DNA of 64,000 bases from Adenophora triphylla var. japonica (taxonomy: Eukaryota > Streptophyta > Magnoliopsida > Asterales > Campanulaceae). The stretch spans positions 186,001 to 250,000 of the forward strand of contig JAFEMH010001363.1 in assembly GCA_022495995.1 (NCBI GenBank), read 5' to 3'. The notes under the pieces were generated by a model. It did no database searches and was not told the DNA's origin. It worked only from the letters and a program-made list of their open reading frames with translations. Positions 10,112 through 20,486 of the stretch are shown here, piece by piece; position 1 is the stretch's first letter; the number at the start of each line of letters is the position of its first letter. A program made the translations under genes and the position numbers.

Positions 10112-11407
10112 GTCGGAAATTCTAGCTGAGGGGACTGAGGGAACTGAAGAACTGTCTGACGCTGCCGTAACTGTAATTCTGGCGAGGCGCTGACCCGGAA
10201 ATCTGAACCACTTTCTGCTCGCTGTAGGGAATGAAAGGGAGGGTTTAGGCTTCGGAAAAGGGTATTTGGCTCAAGGTTTTGGGCTTGTGCAATGTGCAGT
10301 TACCGATTAATGTTTACTTAAAATGCATTTTCTCAGAGTCCTAATCGGTTGGAAAAGAGCGTGTCTTCTTTTTCGCAACTAACCCTAGAGCTCTAATCAG
10401 TGGATCTCGTCACTACGCTTATAAGCCCCTCGTTTCCATTTGTAGATCATCTTTCTCGGGATGGACAATCCCGAGCGAGGTCCTATAAGGCAAGCGAGTT
10501 CCACCGACAAAGGAAAAAGTGAACTTAAGGCTAGCTGATCACGCAAACTTCCAACGTATGTGACGCACGGGCCACAGTCGAATTCAACTTCCTTAAGTTA
10601 AGGTGGGGATCGTGCCAAAATTTCGGCATGACCTCTCCTGACTCGCTTGCGCGAGGGACCTTAGCTTTTGGCATTGGCTAAGTTGTGGCTGGCACGATGC
10701 ATTGCGGTGAGGTTTGGTGACACGGTGTCACATTGAACCTTCGGGTATATTTTTCGGCAGAGCTCCGCGTCAAAGTCAAGGCTGAAAAGCTCGAGACTTC
10801 GGGTCGGGAACGACCTTCGGTCTCAACCTCTCGAGCTTGACTCGTGGCGGAACCCGGCGTAAAAAACATACACTTAGGCTTTATGACACGAACTAAGCCA
10901 AAAACCAACCGGGGTCTTGGACAAAGTGTGACACAAAGAGTGCATAGCTTACACGGGCTAGGATGGGCTATTTGGGACGACCCCGTGCGCCCTCGAAAGG
11001 TGTTTGGCAGACCAATCGAGGTGCAACTGATAAGTCCATCCCGGGTTACGGGCCGTAGTGTGCAATGTACCGAGGCAGCAAGTGCACGTGAAGTGCGGTG
11101 TACCGAGGCATCAAGTGCGAGTAGTGTGCGGTCACTAAAATTCTTTTTTTCTAAGTAAAACAGAGATTTTTCAGAATGTGTCTTAAAGAATTTTGATGCG
11201 CAGTTCAAAAGATAGCATGAAAATCGAACATGAATGGGGATGCTCAAACATGGTATGATTTTGAAAAGACGACAATGTAATGCCTTTGAAAAAACCGTTC
11301 GAGGTTTAAAGTAACACACGCACACAAAAACGAAGAAGGGTAAACGAAAGTTTGACCCACGGAAGGCTTTTTTGAAAACAACAGCAGTTTTTAAAAAAGT
11401 ATCCAAT
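10112..11407 (-). other. 5' leader between PBS and gag
   Basis: No gene is supported here. Several frames open by chance (for example 10678-11427), but they have no recognisable domain and run through the PBS. This is the transcribed leader, where packaging and splicing signals would lie; I could not identify either. Confidence 0.5.
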
Positions 11408-11426
11408 GTCCCCAGCGGAGTCGCCA
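11408..11426 (-). other. primer binding site of the minus-strand Tat element
   Basis: On the minus strand this reads TGGCGACTCCGCTGGGGAC, two bases after the LTR end. It is identical to the PBS at 45130-45148. I associate this sequence with Tat/Ogre elements primed by a tRNA-Arg, but I could not check it against tRNAs. Confidence 0.85.
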
Positions 11427-11428
11427 AC

Positions 11429-13398
11429 TGAAATTACCCGGGATTTCGCGCGGACGCAAAAACGCGGTTGTCTTTCGCAGAGGGTTCGTGTCTGAGACCT
11501 CGCTTTTCGGGAAGGAAGAGGAGTCGCCACGCGGTTTTTGTATTTTGAGCCCAAACGTTGAGAAACGGCTTTAGTGAAAATGGTGTCATTTTTATTGGTA
11601 GCAAAAACTTAGGAAAAGGCTTTGAAAATGGGGGATCATTTTTATTGGTAGAAAAAACTAGTAAAAAGCTTTTTTGGTACCAGAGATTGTTAGGTTCGGA
11701 GGTCACGTTATGTTTCGGGAAGAGTATTACGAGATCACCCGAAACGCCTCGTATGACGAGTCTTTCTACCTTTCTCGAAAACGTGTGCATGTGTGTGTGT
11801 TTGCATTTTGAAATGTGGGGCTTGAATGACAAGCTTAATCTTGGTTTGAATGTCAAACGTTGATTAGGTGACTTTGTTTGAAAAGGCGAGCGTTTGAATG
11901 ACAAACGTCGGTTTTGGAAGTTTTTAGGAAAAGTGACGCGAATGCTGATTTTATCTGTTTATCTTAAGTGTCAAATGTTGACTTTTAAGAAAAGAGCGTT
12001 TGAATGTCAAACGTCGGATTTTGAGTTTTGAAGATGAGCGTTTGGATGCCAAACGTCATTTCGCGCATTTTGAAAGAGAGTTCGAAGGTCGAACTCCGGT
12101 TTTGAACCGGGCATTACATTGTTAACGATTTTTACGGGAAAAAATGTATTAAATGACATGCAATCAACGAATCGGGTTGCGACTCGGACTTTGAAAAGTA
12201 AATACTATCACGATCCAAACGGGTCGGACTTTGTAAATGACAGTATTTAAAGTGCGGTATCAACGGAATCAAACGATACGGAATTGTAAATGACGATCGA
12301 CGAGCCAAACGACTCGGAATTGTAAAGTTGCATGAAATGTAAATGACGTTCGATGGATCAAACGGTCCGGAATGGTAAATGACAGGAATTTAAATAACGT
12401 TCGACGGATCGATCGATCCGGAATTGTAAATGACAGAAATTTAAACGGAACGGGGTCGGAACGCCTTTTTAACCCGAGATTACTTCTCTTACTGGAAGAG
12501 AAGAGGATCTAGGGGCTAAAACGTATCAGACCCCGTTAGAAGAAGGCGTCTACATTTCAATGATGTTCGTCCGAAACGGTTATAGCGACTGGCACGTAAA
12601 CCGAGGCAGAATGAGAGATTAGGGAGAGGGAGTTATACCTATGGCTAGGGTCGACTCATTTGGCTTGGGGGGTGTATACGAGATATGGAAGTGTGTTTGG
12701 AACGGTGTTTTGAGGTGGTGGGGGGCATATTTGATCGAAATAGGGAGTTTTCACGCAAAACGAGGTAAAACCGGGGCTCGGGGGGAGTGAAACCAGTTTA
12801 GGCCGTGGCTATGGTGAAAATGGAGTGGATTTTTTGTTTTTGTAAATGGCTTTGACAGCCCTTCTATTTATAGGTGAAATTTCAGCATGAGTCCGGCCGG
12901 ACATAGCTTGAAATCTAGGGGGTTTTGTGAAACTTTGGAAATTGGAGGGACTTGCTGGCAATTTTTGAGAGTCTACAAAGGAGTCCGGCCGGACTTGGAC
13001 TGCATACCAGGGGTATTTTAGTCTTTTCTCCTTGATTTTTGATTGAAAGGTGACTAGAGGGAGGTGGCATGCGTGCTAAGTGTCCCATGACTCACCAGCC
13101 TTGTGAGAGTTCATGCCCGGGTCCCGGTTTTGTCCGTTTTTAAAATAACAGTCCGAAAAATATCCGAAACGCCCCCGAAAAGTGCCTAAAAGTGCGTTTT
13201 TCAGGGAAAGCCGTACTTTCACATGTGATGACGTGTGTTAAGTACGCTTGGACGTCGGTATGCACGGGGCAGTCCCGGGACGTCTCGTTGGCTTAGCAAC
13301 GGGGAGATTAACGGGTTCCGGTTAACCTGGAGCAGGCCAGTTAATGGATTTCGATTAACTTCTAACGGATTTTGACGATCCGGATTTGGGTACTTACA
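11429..13398 (-). repeat. 5' LTR of the minus-strand Tat element
   Basis: On the minus strand it starts TGTAAGTACCCAAATCC, matching the start of the solo LTR at 15399-17113, and ends TTTCA directly before the PBS. Length about 1970 bp. A TATA-like CTATAAATAG lies at 12864-12873 and two copies of GTCCGGCCGGAC lie upstream of it. An array of short hairpins fills about 11,740-12,460. The alternative start is 13459 (TGTCACGACCC), giving 2031 bp; I prefer 13398 because of the solo-LTR match. Confidence 0.8.
12864..12873 (-). promoter_or_regulatory. TATA box of the minus-strand Tat LTR
   Basis: Reads CTATAAATAG on the minus strand. Two palindromes GTCCGGCCGGAC (12891-12902 and 12983-12994) lie 18 and 110 bp upstream. 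Confidence 0.6.
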
Positions 13399-13459
13399 GC
13401 ACCCCAACCCCACGTGCTTCATGTGTGACCAAAATGTGCCTAGGTTTAGGGTCGTGACA
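13399..13459 (-). repeat. start of a Tekay/Del-like LTR (61 bp)
   Basis: On the minus strand it begins TGTCACGACCCTA and includes GAAGCACGTGGGG. It resembles the first 60 bp of the Tekay-type LTR that starts at 63925 (TGTCATGACCCTA, GAGCACGTGGGA). The Tat element would have inserted 61 bp into this LTR. The Tat target duplication would be GCACC (13399-13403) and that of the Tekay element CTAAT (13460-13464). Both partners lie outside the window, so this is inference. Confidence 0.55.
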
Positions 13460-13464
13460 CTAAT

Positions 13465-15340
13465 GGTCCCCTATTAATCAAGAATGTCATTGTGTTAACT
13501 GCATCTACGCAAAACATCATTGAAAGTGCACACATCAATCTCATATCCCTAGCATGTTCATTCAATGTTCTGTTCATTCTCTCTTTAACCCCGTTATATT
13601 GTTGTGACCCACTTAGGGTTTTCACCATGCGAATACCATTTGATATAAATTATTCCTTCAAATCACCGGGCTCGTACTCCCCACCCTTATCGGACCCCAA
13701 GTTTTTTACCTTGATTCTGGTCTCGGTCTCCACCGAGGCCCTCCTCTTATTAAACACCTCAAATGCCTCATTTTTGTGTTTCGAGAAATAAACCCAAAAT
13801 TTCCTAGTAGAGACATCAATAAAATTCATGTAATATGCTGCACCACCCAGAGATGTAACCGGTCATGGCCCCTACAAATGCGTGTGAACCAACTTAAAAT
13901 TATGTTCCCTCAAATCACTACCCTTCATTGAGAAATTATTCCTTGTTTGTTTTTCAAAAACATATTCCTCACATATACCCATGTTCACTGTCTTCAAGCC
14001 TTGTAGTCTTCCATTCAAACATAGTACCCCCATCCCCTTTTCAGTTAAGTGACCCAATCGATAATGCCACATATCCGTATAACCCTTGTCGCTCGCATGA
14101 GCAATACAATTATTGGTTTTGCTAGCCATATACAATATACCCACCTTATCACCTCGAGCCACCTCCTCTATCCTCTTGGTAATAACCCAATTCTTGCAGC
14201 CAAAGGTCACTTCAAAACCTTCTTCATCCAGCTGCCCAACTGATAATGAGTTCTTTTTCAAACCCGGAATGTGTCTTATGCCATATAGTTGCAAAGCTGA
14301 ACCACTAGAAGTTTCTGACATCCCCCTCCCCTTAATCTTTAAAGGTTCCCCATCCGCCATATAGACCTTTCCAAAATTTGAAGAATTATAGTTTTCCATC
14401 TCCTCTGCGTGTCTGCATAAATGAAATGATGCACGTGAATCTAACACCCATGATTCTAGTGAACTGCTAAAACGAAAAACCAGTGCATCCTCTATATGCT
14501 CTATAGCCACATCCACTGCCTTGTTCCCCATCAAGGGAAAATTCTTCTTTATGTTCCTGATCTCCCCACACTTATAGCACTTTATCAGATCTTGATTCCC
14601 CTTGGACCTTTCTTTTGATTTAGACCCACCACCGACTGCGTTCTTACCTGATTTTGATTTCTACTTACTGTTTTGTACTCATATTTCCCTAGCTAGTTGT
14701 AGCTAAAGCCGCCCTTGAGGTAGATGCAACTCCCAATTTCTTACGACAATTTTCCTTGTCGATAAGTAATACCTTTACATCTTCATTCTTCAGCTTGTTC
14801 TTCCCCGCAGAAGCACTTAAGGCCGTAACTGTACCGCATCGTCTCTCTGCCAAAGAACCCAACAATATTAATGCTTAGACCTCATCCTCGAAGTAATCTC
14901 CACAACACTCAATGAGTCAAGAATGTCTTGATAATTTTTTATGTGGTCAGATATTTATACCCCTTCTACCATCTTCAAGTTGAATAACATTCACACCATG
15001 TCAACCTAGCCGACTGCAAAGGGTTTTTCATACTTTTAAGAAAAAAATCAAAAATCTCCTAAGTGGTCTTCATCTTCTTTGTTTTTTTCAATACTCTGCA
15101 TAAGAGCCGACCTAAGAACACCCATGATTTTTCTATCCAAAACCTCCATATCCTCATGCTTAGTTCACTATGGCTTTACTCCTTTTATTGGCTCGTAGAG
15201 ATACTAATCGTATAAGTAATCCTCTATTTGCATCCACCAAAAACCATAATCCGATCTGTCGAACTTATCAACCTTCTGTTCATCATTTTCCGACTCGATC
15301 ACTAAAACCTAGGACCATAAAAGCAAAACTGTGATGCCAG
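13465..15340 (-). pseudogene. Ty1/copia gag-PR-integrase remnant
   Basis: From high to low coordinates: a gag remnant (VDKFDRSDYGFWWMQIEDYLY near 15,280), a zinc knuckle (CYKCGEIRNIKKNF near 14,570), and the open segment 14534-13872. That segment has a damaged protease site (WVLDSRASFHLC, where DSGAS is usual) and the GAG-pre-integrase motif WHYRLGHLTEKGM. Integrase fragments follow (NGVKERMNRTLNEHARDM near 13,580, AVNTMTFLINRGP at the end). It stops abruptly at 13459/13460 where later elements inserted; the rest of integrase, RT and RNase H are outside the window. Many stops show it is old. Confidence 0.8.
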
Positions 15341-15342
15341 TT
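15320..15342 (-). other. degenerate copia primer binding site
   Basis: On the minus strand AACTGGCATCACAG resembles the initiator-Met tRNA PBS (TGGTATCAGAG) with two changes. It lies just after an LTR end in ACAACA. Weak but correctly placed. Confidence 0.45.
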
Positions 15343-15393
15343 GTTGTGGAATCGTCCCAATTACTGTCAATAAATCAAAGATAATACAGTGCA

Positions 15394-17118
15394 CAAACTG
15401 TGAATGTGTGCCCAAATTTTGTTTTTGTTGGATTCATGCGAGTTTGAAGACATCCGGTTTAATTTGAAAAACGGAGTCGCCACGCCATTTTGATTACCTC
15501 AAAACTTTGAAAAAAAGGTTTTATGGGTTCGGAGGTTAAGTTACCCCTTGGGAAGAACGTTTGGCGTTCACCCAAGGTGCCTTGCCGGAGCAAGTCTCCC
15601 ATGATTTCATTAATCGTGCTTGCTTGCGTGCTTTCTTGTGTGCATGTGTTTGAAAATAAGGAGGGAATGTCCCAAGTCGTCTTCCGGACGTACAAACCAT
15701 TTGTTGGTTGTCGCTCGGGATTTCTTGGATTTTATGTATTCGGGATTATGATCCCGTCCTCATCTTGGACTTGTGATCATCGCATTTTAACCTCGGGACC
15801 CTCGGGACTTGCGTGATCGAGAGAATGACTCTCTTTATGGTCAAAGATGAGGTTCTTTAGAAAAGGAAGGTCCTTAGCCCATCAATCCTACGCTTTAAGA
15901 CGGTCGAGCTCGTATAGATGCTTCATACTCTTTCTTAAGCGATAATTGGAGATATAGGGTTCAAGGTTGTCCCTTTCTAAAGAGATTATGAAACCTTTAT
16001 GGAAGGAACGATGTGAAGATAGGATCTTTTACACCAGTCCGTTCCTAGGTTGCTAATGGGGGAATGGGGGAAATGTATGTAAAAATGACACTTTAATGAA
16101 AAGATGACATTTTTGGGTTGCAAATGATGCACTTAATTTAAAGAAATGATCTTTATTGCAAATGATGCATAAAGATATGATTTTTATGCAAATGATGCAT
16201 TTTTGTTGAAGAAATTGGCATTCATTATGCAAATGATGCATAAAGATTGCATTTTGAAAAAGCATATGATGCTAGTTTATGGTAAAGACATGGTCTTTAA
16301 AGCAAATGATGCTTGGAAAAGTGATTTTGGATGCAAATGATGCATTTTGATTGAAAAGATTTGATTTTTATATGCAAAGGATGCATGAAGATGACATTTT
16401 TATTTTAAAATGGGGGTTTTAGGTGCAAAGGATGCACCTTTATGGGAAAAGACTACATTTTTATGACAAATGATGTCTAATGCATGCAAAAGGGGAAGGG
16501 GGAATATGAAGATATGATCTTTAATCTACCAAGTCCCAAGCAATATAAAGGTAATGCAATGAGCAATTTATAAAGCAATTAGGATGCGAGGTTAGGGCGT
16601 GCGAGGTTACCAATGGCTTCCTTCTTCTTCGGGCGGAGCTAGGAGGAGAGGTTGGTCTTGGATCTTCAAGGAGGAGGGAGGGAGCTTCTTGGCCTTCTTC
16701 TTCACCTTCTTGAGCTTCCAGCAGTATTCTTCACGTATTTGGAGTGTTTGTGGTGATTTGTGGTGTTAATTGTTGTTGTTGAAATGGGTAGAGGAGGGCT
16801 CTATTTATAGGCAGTCTGGATAAGGCTAATGAAGCCGTGCGGCTAAGGACAGTAAGCTAATGCAGCCGTGCGGCATTATCCACAATGACTCAGCATTCTA
16901 GAACCATGCAAGGTGGCAAATTCTAGAACCTTTCCTCCTAATTAAGAAAAACGTGTTTCTTAATTAGGAAGGATCCCCTTCAGCCCTAAATTAATTAAAA
17001 ACAGTTCCGGAATGTTTCTGGAACACTAGGAAGGTCTGGGGAATTACCGTAAAACTTACCGAAATTGTCGGGAAATTTAACCGGAAGGCATGAGCCAGAT
17101 TTGGGTACTTACACAAAC
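15394..17118. other. target-site duplication CAAAC flanking the solo LTR
   Basis: CAAAC is present at 15394-15398 and 17114-17118, directly outside the TG and CA ends of the solo LTR. A perfect 5-bp match fixes both LTR ends. Confidence 0.85.
15399..17113 (-). mobile_element. solo Tat-type LTR, minus orientation
   Basis: 1715 bp, TG...CA ends on the minus strand (start TGTAAGTACCCAAATC), flanked by a perfect CAAAC duplication. No PBS, coding region or PPT adjoins it, so it is a recombination product of a full element. It keeps the GGAGTCGCCACGCC block near its end that the other two Tat LTRs also have. A TATA box (CTATAAATAG) lies at 16801-16810 and two GCCGTGCGGC palindromes lie upstream (16834-16843, 16865-16874). 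An array of hairpins with an AATGA loop (plus-strand view) runs from about 15,819 to 16,521. Confidence 0.88.
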
Positions 17119-17579
17119 GCACATGAGGGGGAAGGGAACATAATGGAAGAGGGGAGGGTTCTGGAGTCATGTGTTCTCTCCAGATCTAGGGCAAGGATTA
17201 AAATTAAGTAATTTTGTATTTTAGGCCCCTTTGACCTTCAACAATATTTTTAGGAAGGTCAGTTGTTTAATTTTATACATTTTGGCTCCCAAAACTTCAA
17301 CATCATCAAATTATTCAATATATAGTTCAACCAAGGCTAAAATAGTGATGTCATTATGCCACATAAGCCCATTTAAGGGAATAATTGACATCCCATTGAT
17401 GGTAGGATTAAATGGTCCACAATATGCATACATAATGGCCAAATCGAAAAAAAAAGATCAATGACGAAAAGGAAAAAGTTTAAATAGGTTGAGGCTATAA
17501 GGGCTATTAACTCGTAAAATATGAGATACAACTTGTTTGTGGGCGGAATATTTCTTATATAGTAGCCCTAAAATAGTCC
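17119..17579 (-). repeat. probable remainder of the copia LTR
   Basis: No gene. If the two nested insertions (solo LTR and the 12.7-kb Tat element) are removed, 15342-15398, 17119-17579 and 30248-30464 join into about 735 bp. That joined block begins TGTTGGACTG and ends CCACAACA on the minus strand, next to the degenerate copia PBS. This fits one copia LTR in three pieces. It is inference; no second copy is in the window to compare. Confidence 0.4.
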
Positions 17580-18349
17580 TGAACGGTATAAACCGAGATA
17601 CGAACATGGGCTTGCCCGAGTTGGGCCCAAATGGATTGGGCCATAAACATAATCCAATAATCAAGTATTAGGGCCGAGGAAAATCTTCCTCGTATGCCGA
17701 GGATCATCCATCTCGGCCTTATATCATCATGCTTGAGCCGTCATATCCCGAGATATCACAAGTGACGAGGAGAGAAAAGTTCTTACCTCGGCATATCATC
17801 AAAGTGACGAGGAAACAAAATCATTTATCCCGGCATATCCACATGCCGGCCAACCACCATATGACGAGGAAGCAGAATCATTCACCTCGGCCTAATTGCC
17901 AAGGCCGAGATAAAACATTCATGTTCCTCGGCGTTCCAGTTATCAGATTGCACAGTCCTTATCAAACAAGGATTCTACACTTATGATCCAATCAGGATTA
18001 CAATCACCAACACCACCAATTTAAGTCAAACAATGACTCCTTAACAGATATAATTCTTTTAGGATTATATCTTATCTCTTTACAAGTTCACTCCAACATG
18101 GATTCTATCAATCCATCCCTATAAATACAAGCCCCATGGCTCATTATTTGGTACGTTACTTTTTACAATACAGAAACTCTGTCAATTTAGTTTCTCACAT
18201 ACAAACCGTGAACTTACTCTCACGCCGGAGGGCCTTTAGCCGGATCCGCCCCGACTTTGTTTACGTGTTTTCTCTTATTTTCAGGCCTTGCAATCGCCAG
18301 AGCATTCATCACTTGGATTTGGGCTGATTTGACGATTTTGGCATCATCA
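17580..18349 (+). repeat. 5' LTR of the 12.7-kb Tat element
   Basis: 770 bp, TGAACGG...CATCATCA. TATAAATA lies at 18120-18127. Upstream of it are many copies of the inverted pair CCGAG/CTCGG, for example the hairpin CGAGGAAAATCTTCCTCG at 17675-17692. Confidence 0.93.
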
Positions 18350-18351
18350 AT

Positions 18352-18369
18352 TGGTTCCATTGCCGGGAA
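18352..18369 (+). other. primer binding site of the 12.7-kb Tat element
   Basis: TGGTTCCATTGCCGGGAA starts two bases after the LTR. It resembles the tRNA-Asp PBS used by many plant Ty3/gypsy elements (TGGCGCCGTTGCCGGGGA) with four differences. It differs from the PBS of the other Tat elements here. Confidence 0.65.
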
Positions 18370-18670
18370 ATCGATTCAAACACCCTTTGTTTGGCCTGGA
18401 AAAGTCGCCTGAAGCCTATTTTCAGCCAGAAATTTTCTAGTTTGAACGGAAATTTCTGGTCAGTTTGGGCTCTGTTCTTGAAACCGCCGGAATCTGGAAA
18501 TTTCAATCGGAATTTACCCAGATTTTGTCGGAGTCATTTTAGTGCTGGTAAAATCGCGATTGGCAGTTTGTTTGTGGTCAAAATTTGCCCTAATTTTGGC
18601 CAGAATCTGGATCTATTGAAAATCGTGATTTTTGGGAAATTTGCACTTGATAATTTGTTGTTGATTCGTA

Positions 18671-20350
18671 ATGGACGGACAATTTACGAGCGTAACTGCT
18701 GAGGATCAAACCCAAGTGAATGGGGTTAACACAGGTGCCGAGGAGCTACCTCCTCCTCCTCCTCCTCTACCTCAGCCATATGCCCCTCCTCCCCTTGCCA
18801 TGACTCTTCGTTCCAAGGGTCAGGCGAATGCCGAGGGAGAGGGTGCTGAGCTTCCTCGTCCTACTCGTGCTCGCGGGAAGCAAGTGGGAAGGAAGAAGAC
18901 AAAGAATGCCGACGCCGGTCAAGCAGGAGGAACTCAACCCATTGACCGACGCTCTTTGTTACATAAACAAATGGAGACATTGCAAAGGATGTATGAAACA
19001 CAGGCTGCTCTTTTGCAATTGGACCCAGACCATTCCATGGCTGAATTCATTAGGCCATCTATGGGCAACCCTCTTGGAAGGGAACAAGGTGAGCACCGAG
19101 CTCCTCCCCTCGAACATGCTCAACCAACAAAGCAAGCCCCCCGAGAACCTACCCGTCCTCAGCATGACAGTAAGAAGAAGGATCAAGTGGTTGACCTGAG
19201 AAGCCAATTAACTCCCAGGGAAGAGGAGGTGAACTCAAGGGACCTAAGAACAAGGCTCAGTCTAAACAGGCGAATGTCACCACCTCGGTTAGTCATAGCA
19301 CCTCGGCGTCCTGATTCTCCTCGTCCTCGTCGATCTCGCCATGATTCTCCTCGATCATGTCGACCTCGTCCAGATTCTCCCCATCCTCGTGCTCGCGAAT
19401 TTGTTAGATCGAGGACCCCGGAACCATATAAGATGATACTTGGTGGCCAAGACTTGGAACCAAGGCGTGATAAGGCCACATCCAAACGGGACAGCCACCG
19501 ACATGACGCGGAGCACAGTAGGGTGAATGGTCGCCCCAAGGATAAATCAACCAGAAGCTCCCAACGAAGCACCCGCTCTAGCAGCGACAGGGGAGTGGAA
19601 ACCAAGCAATAGGAGCTGTTGAAGCAAAGACTGGATGACATGGAGATGGGAAAGAAGTTCAATGACGATGACTATGACTGGGCAACTCGTCCGTTCTCCT
19701 TGAGGATAACTGCGGCACCACCCAATCCTCACTTCAAGCTCTCGAATTTCGAAAAGTACAACGGCACCACTGATGCAAAAGACCACGTGCAAGGTTTTGA
19801 ACAAACCATGAATCTCCTCACCACTGCTGATGACATGCTCTGCAAAGCTTTCGCGAGCACCTTCTCCGAAATAGCCTTGACCTGGTTCCGTGAGCTTAAA
19901 AGAGGTTGCATCGATTGCTGGAGGGGCATGAGGAGAATGTTCTTGGACCACTTTGCCACTGCTGGTAAGAGGAAGATGAGACTAGCCGACTTGGCCAACA
20001 TCGAGCAAGGAAAGGGAGAAACCACCCTCAGCTACTACAACCGGCTCGGAAAAATGGCAGACCAGGTTGAAGAGAGCCTCACTGACAGGGAAGTCATAGT
20101 TTGTTTCAACTCTGGGTTAAAATCGGGTCCCCTCATATATGAACTCTCCGCCCGGGAGCCTAAGTCCAAGGCCGAATTATACAAGGTGGCTTATGCTATT
20201 TCCATGGCCGAGGATAAAACAAAGAAAAGAGGATCCGACAAGGCGGAAACAGAAACGACGGGCACTCGCCAGAATGATAATGGGAACGGTAAGGGATCCA
20301 AGGGGAAGAACAGAACAAGAGGCACAGAAAAACCTGAGGTGTTCACCCCC
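18671..20350 (+). pseudogene. gag of the 12.7-kb Tat element
   Basis: The first ATG after the leader begins MDGQFTSVTAEDQ. A Pro-rich and then Arg/Ser/Pro-rich disordered region (repeated PRPDSPRPRRSRHDS-like segments) reaches an in-frame TAG at 19610-19612, a likely CAG-to-TAG change. The same frame then encodes the Retrotrans_gag capsid core: PFSLRI, FEKYNGTTDAKDHVQGFEQTM, ALTWFRELKRG, LSYYNRLGKMAD. A TAA at 20351-20353 follows a frameshift near 20,345. The shifted frame carries the zinc knuckle YCDFHKDNGHTTDGC at about 20,448-20,500. Role: capsid formation and RNA packaging. Broken by one stop and two frameshifts. Confidence 0.85.
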
Positions 20351-20486
20351 TAACCAAACCCATTTCAGAAATCATGCAGCTAGTAAATCTTCCACCTCCC
20401 CGTCCACTAAGTGATAAACCAAAGTACCCTCGTGACACTTCAAAATACTGTGATTTCCACAAAGACAACGGCCACACCACGGATGG

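Larger units (their letters stand above)
1..13398 (-). mobile_element. Tat-lineage Ty3/gypsy retrotransposon, minus strand, cut by window start
   Basis: Reading from high to low coordinates the order is 5' LTR, PBS, leader, gag, protease region, RT, RNase H, second RNase H and integrase. The integrase runs off the window edge, so the 3' part and 3' LTR are missing. The PBS is identical to that of the complete element at 43411-60949, and the pol proteins of the two are clearly homologous. Two RNase H domains before integrase are a known hallmark of the Tat lineage. Coding capacity is decayed: gag and pol carry several stops and frameshifts, while a 3.5-kb frame between them is open. The element sits in a 61-bp Tekay-like LTR sliver, itself in a copia element. 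Confidence 0.9.

Noticed and set aside
10678..11427. 249-codon open frame over the PBS and leader
   Set aside because: It would translate the primer binding site and has no recognisable domain.
11434..11904. 156-codon open frame on the minus strand across the LTR end
   Set aside because: It runs within the LTR through hairpin repeats, has no domain and no conserved start. Chance frame.
1..13398. Endogenous pararetrovirus instead of a retrotransposon
   Set aside because: LTR, PBS and an integrase with HHCC and DDE motifs are present, which caulimovirids lack.
13399..13459. LTR start of the minus-strand Tat element at 13459
   Set aside because: The 61 bp match the Tekay-type LTR start, while 13398 matches the solo Tat LTR whose ends are proven by a target duplication. 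Kept as the alternative.
17231..17464. 77-codon plus-strand frame as a small gene
   Set aside because: No domain, AT-rich, lies in probable copia LTR remains.
19183..19662. 159-codon minus-strand frame opposite gag
   Set aside because: Complement of the Arg/Ser/Pro-rich gag region; compositional shadow.
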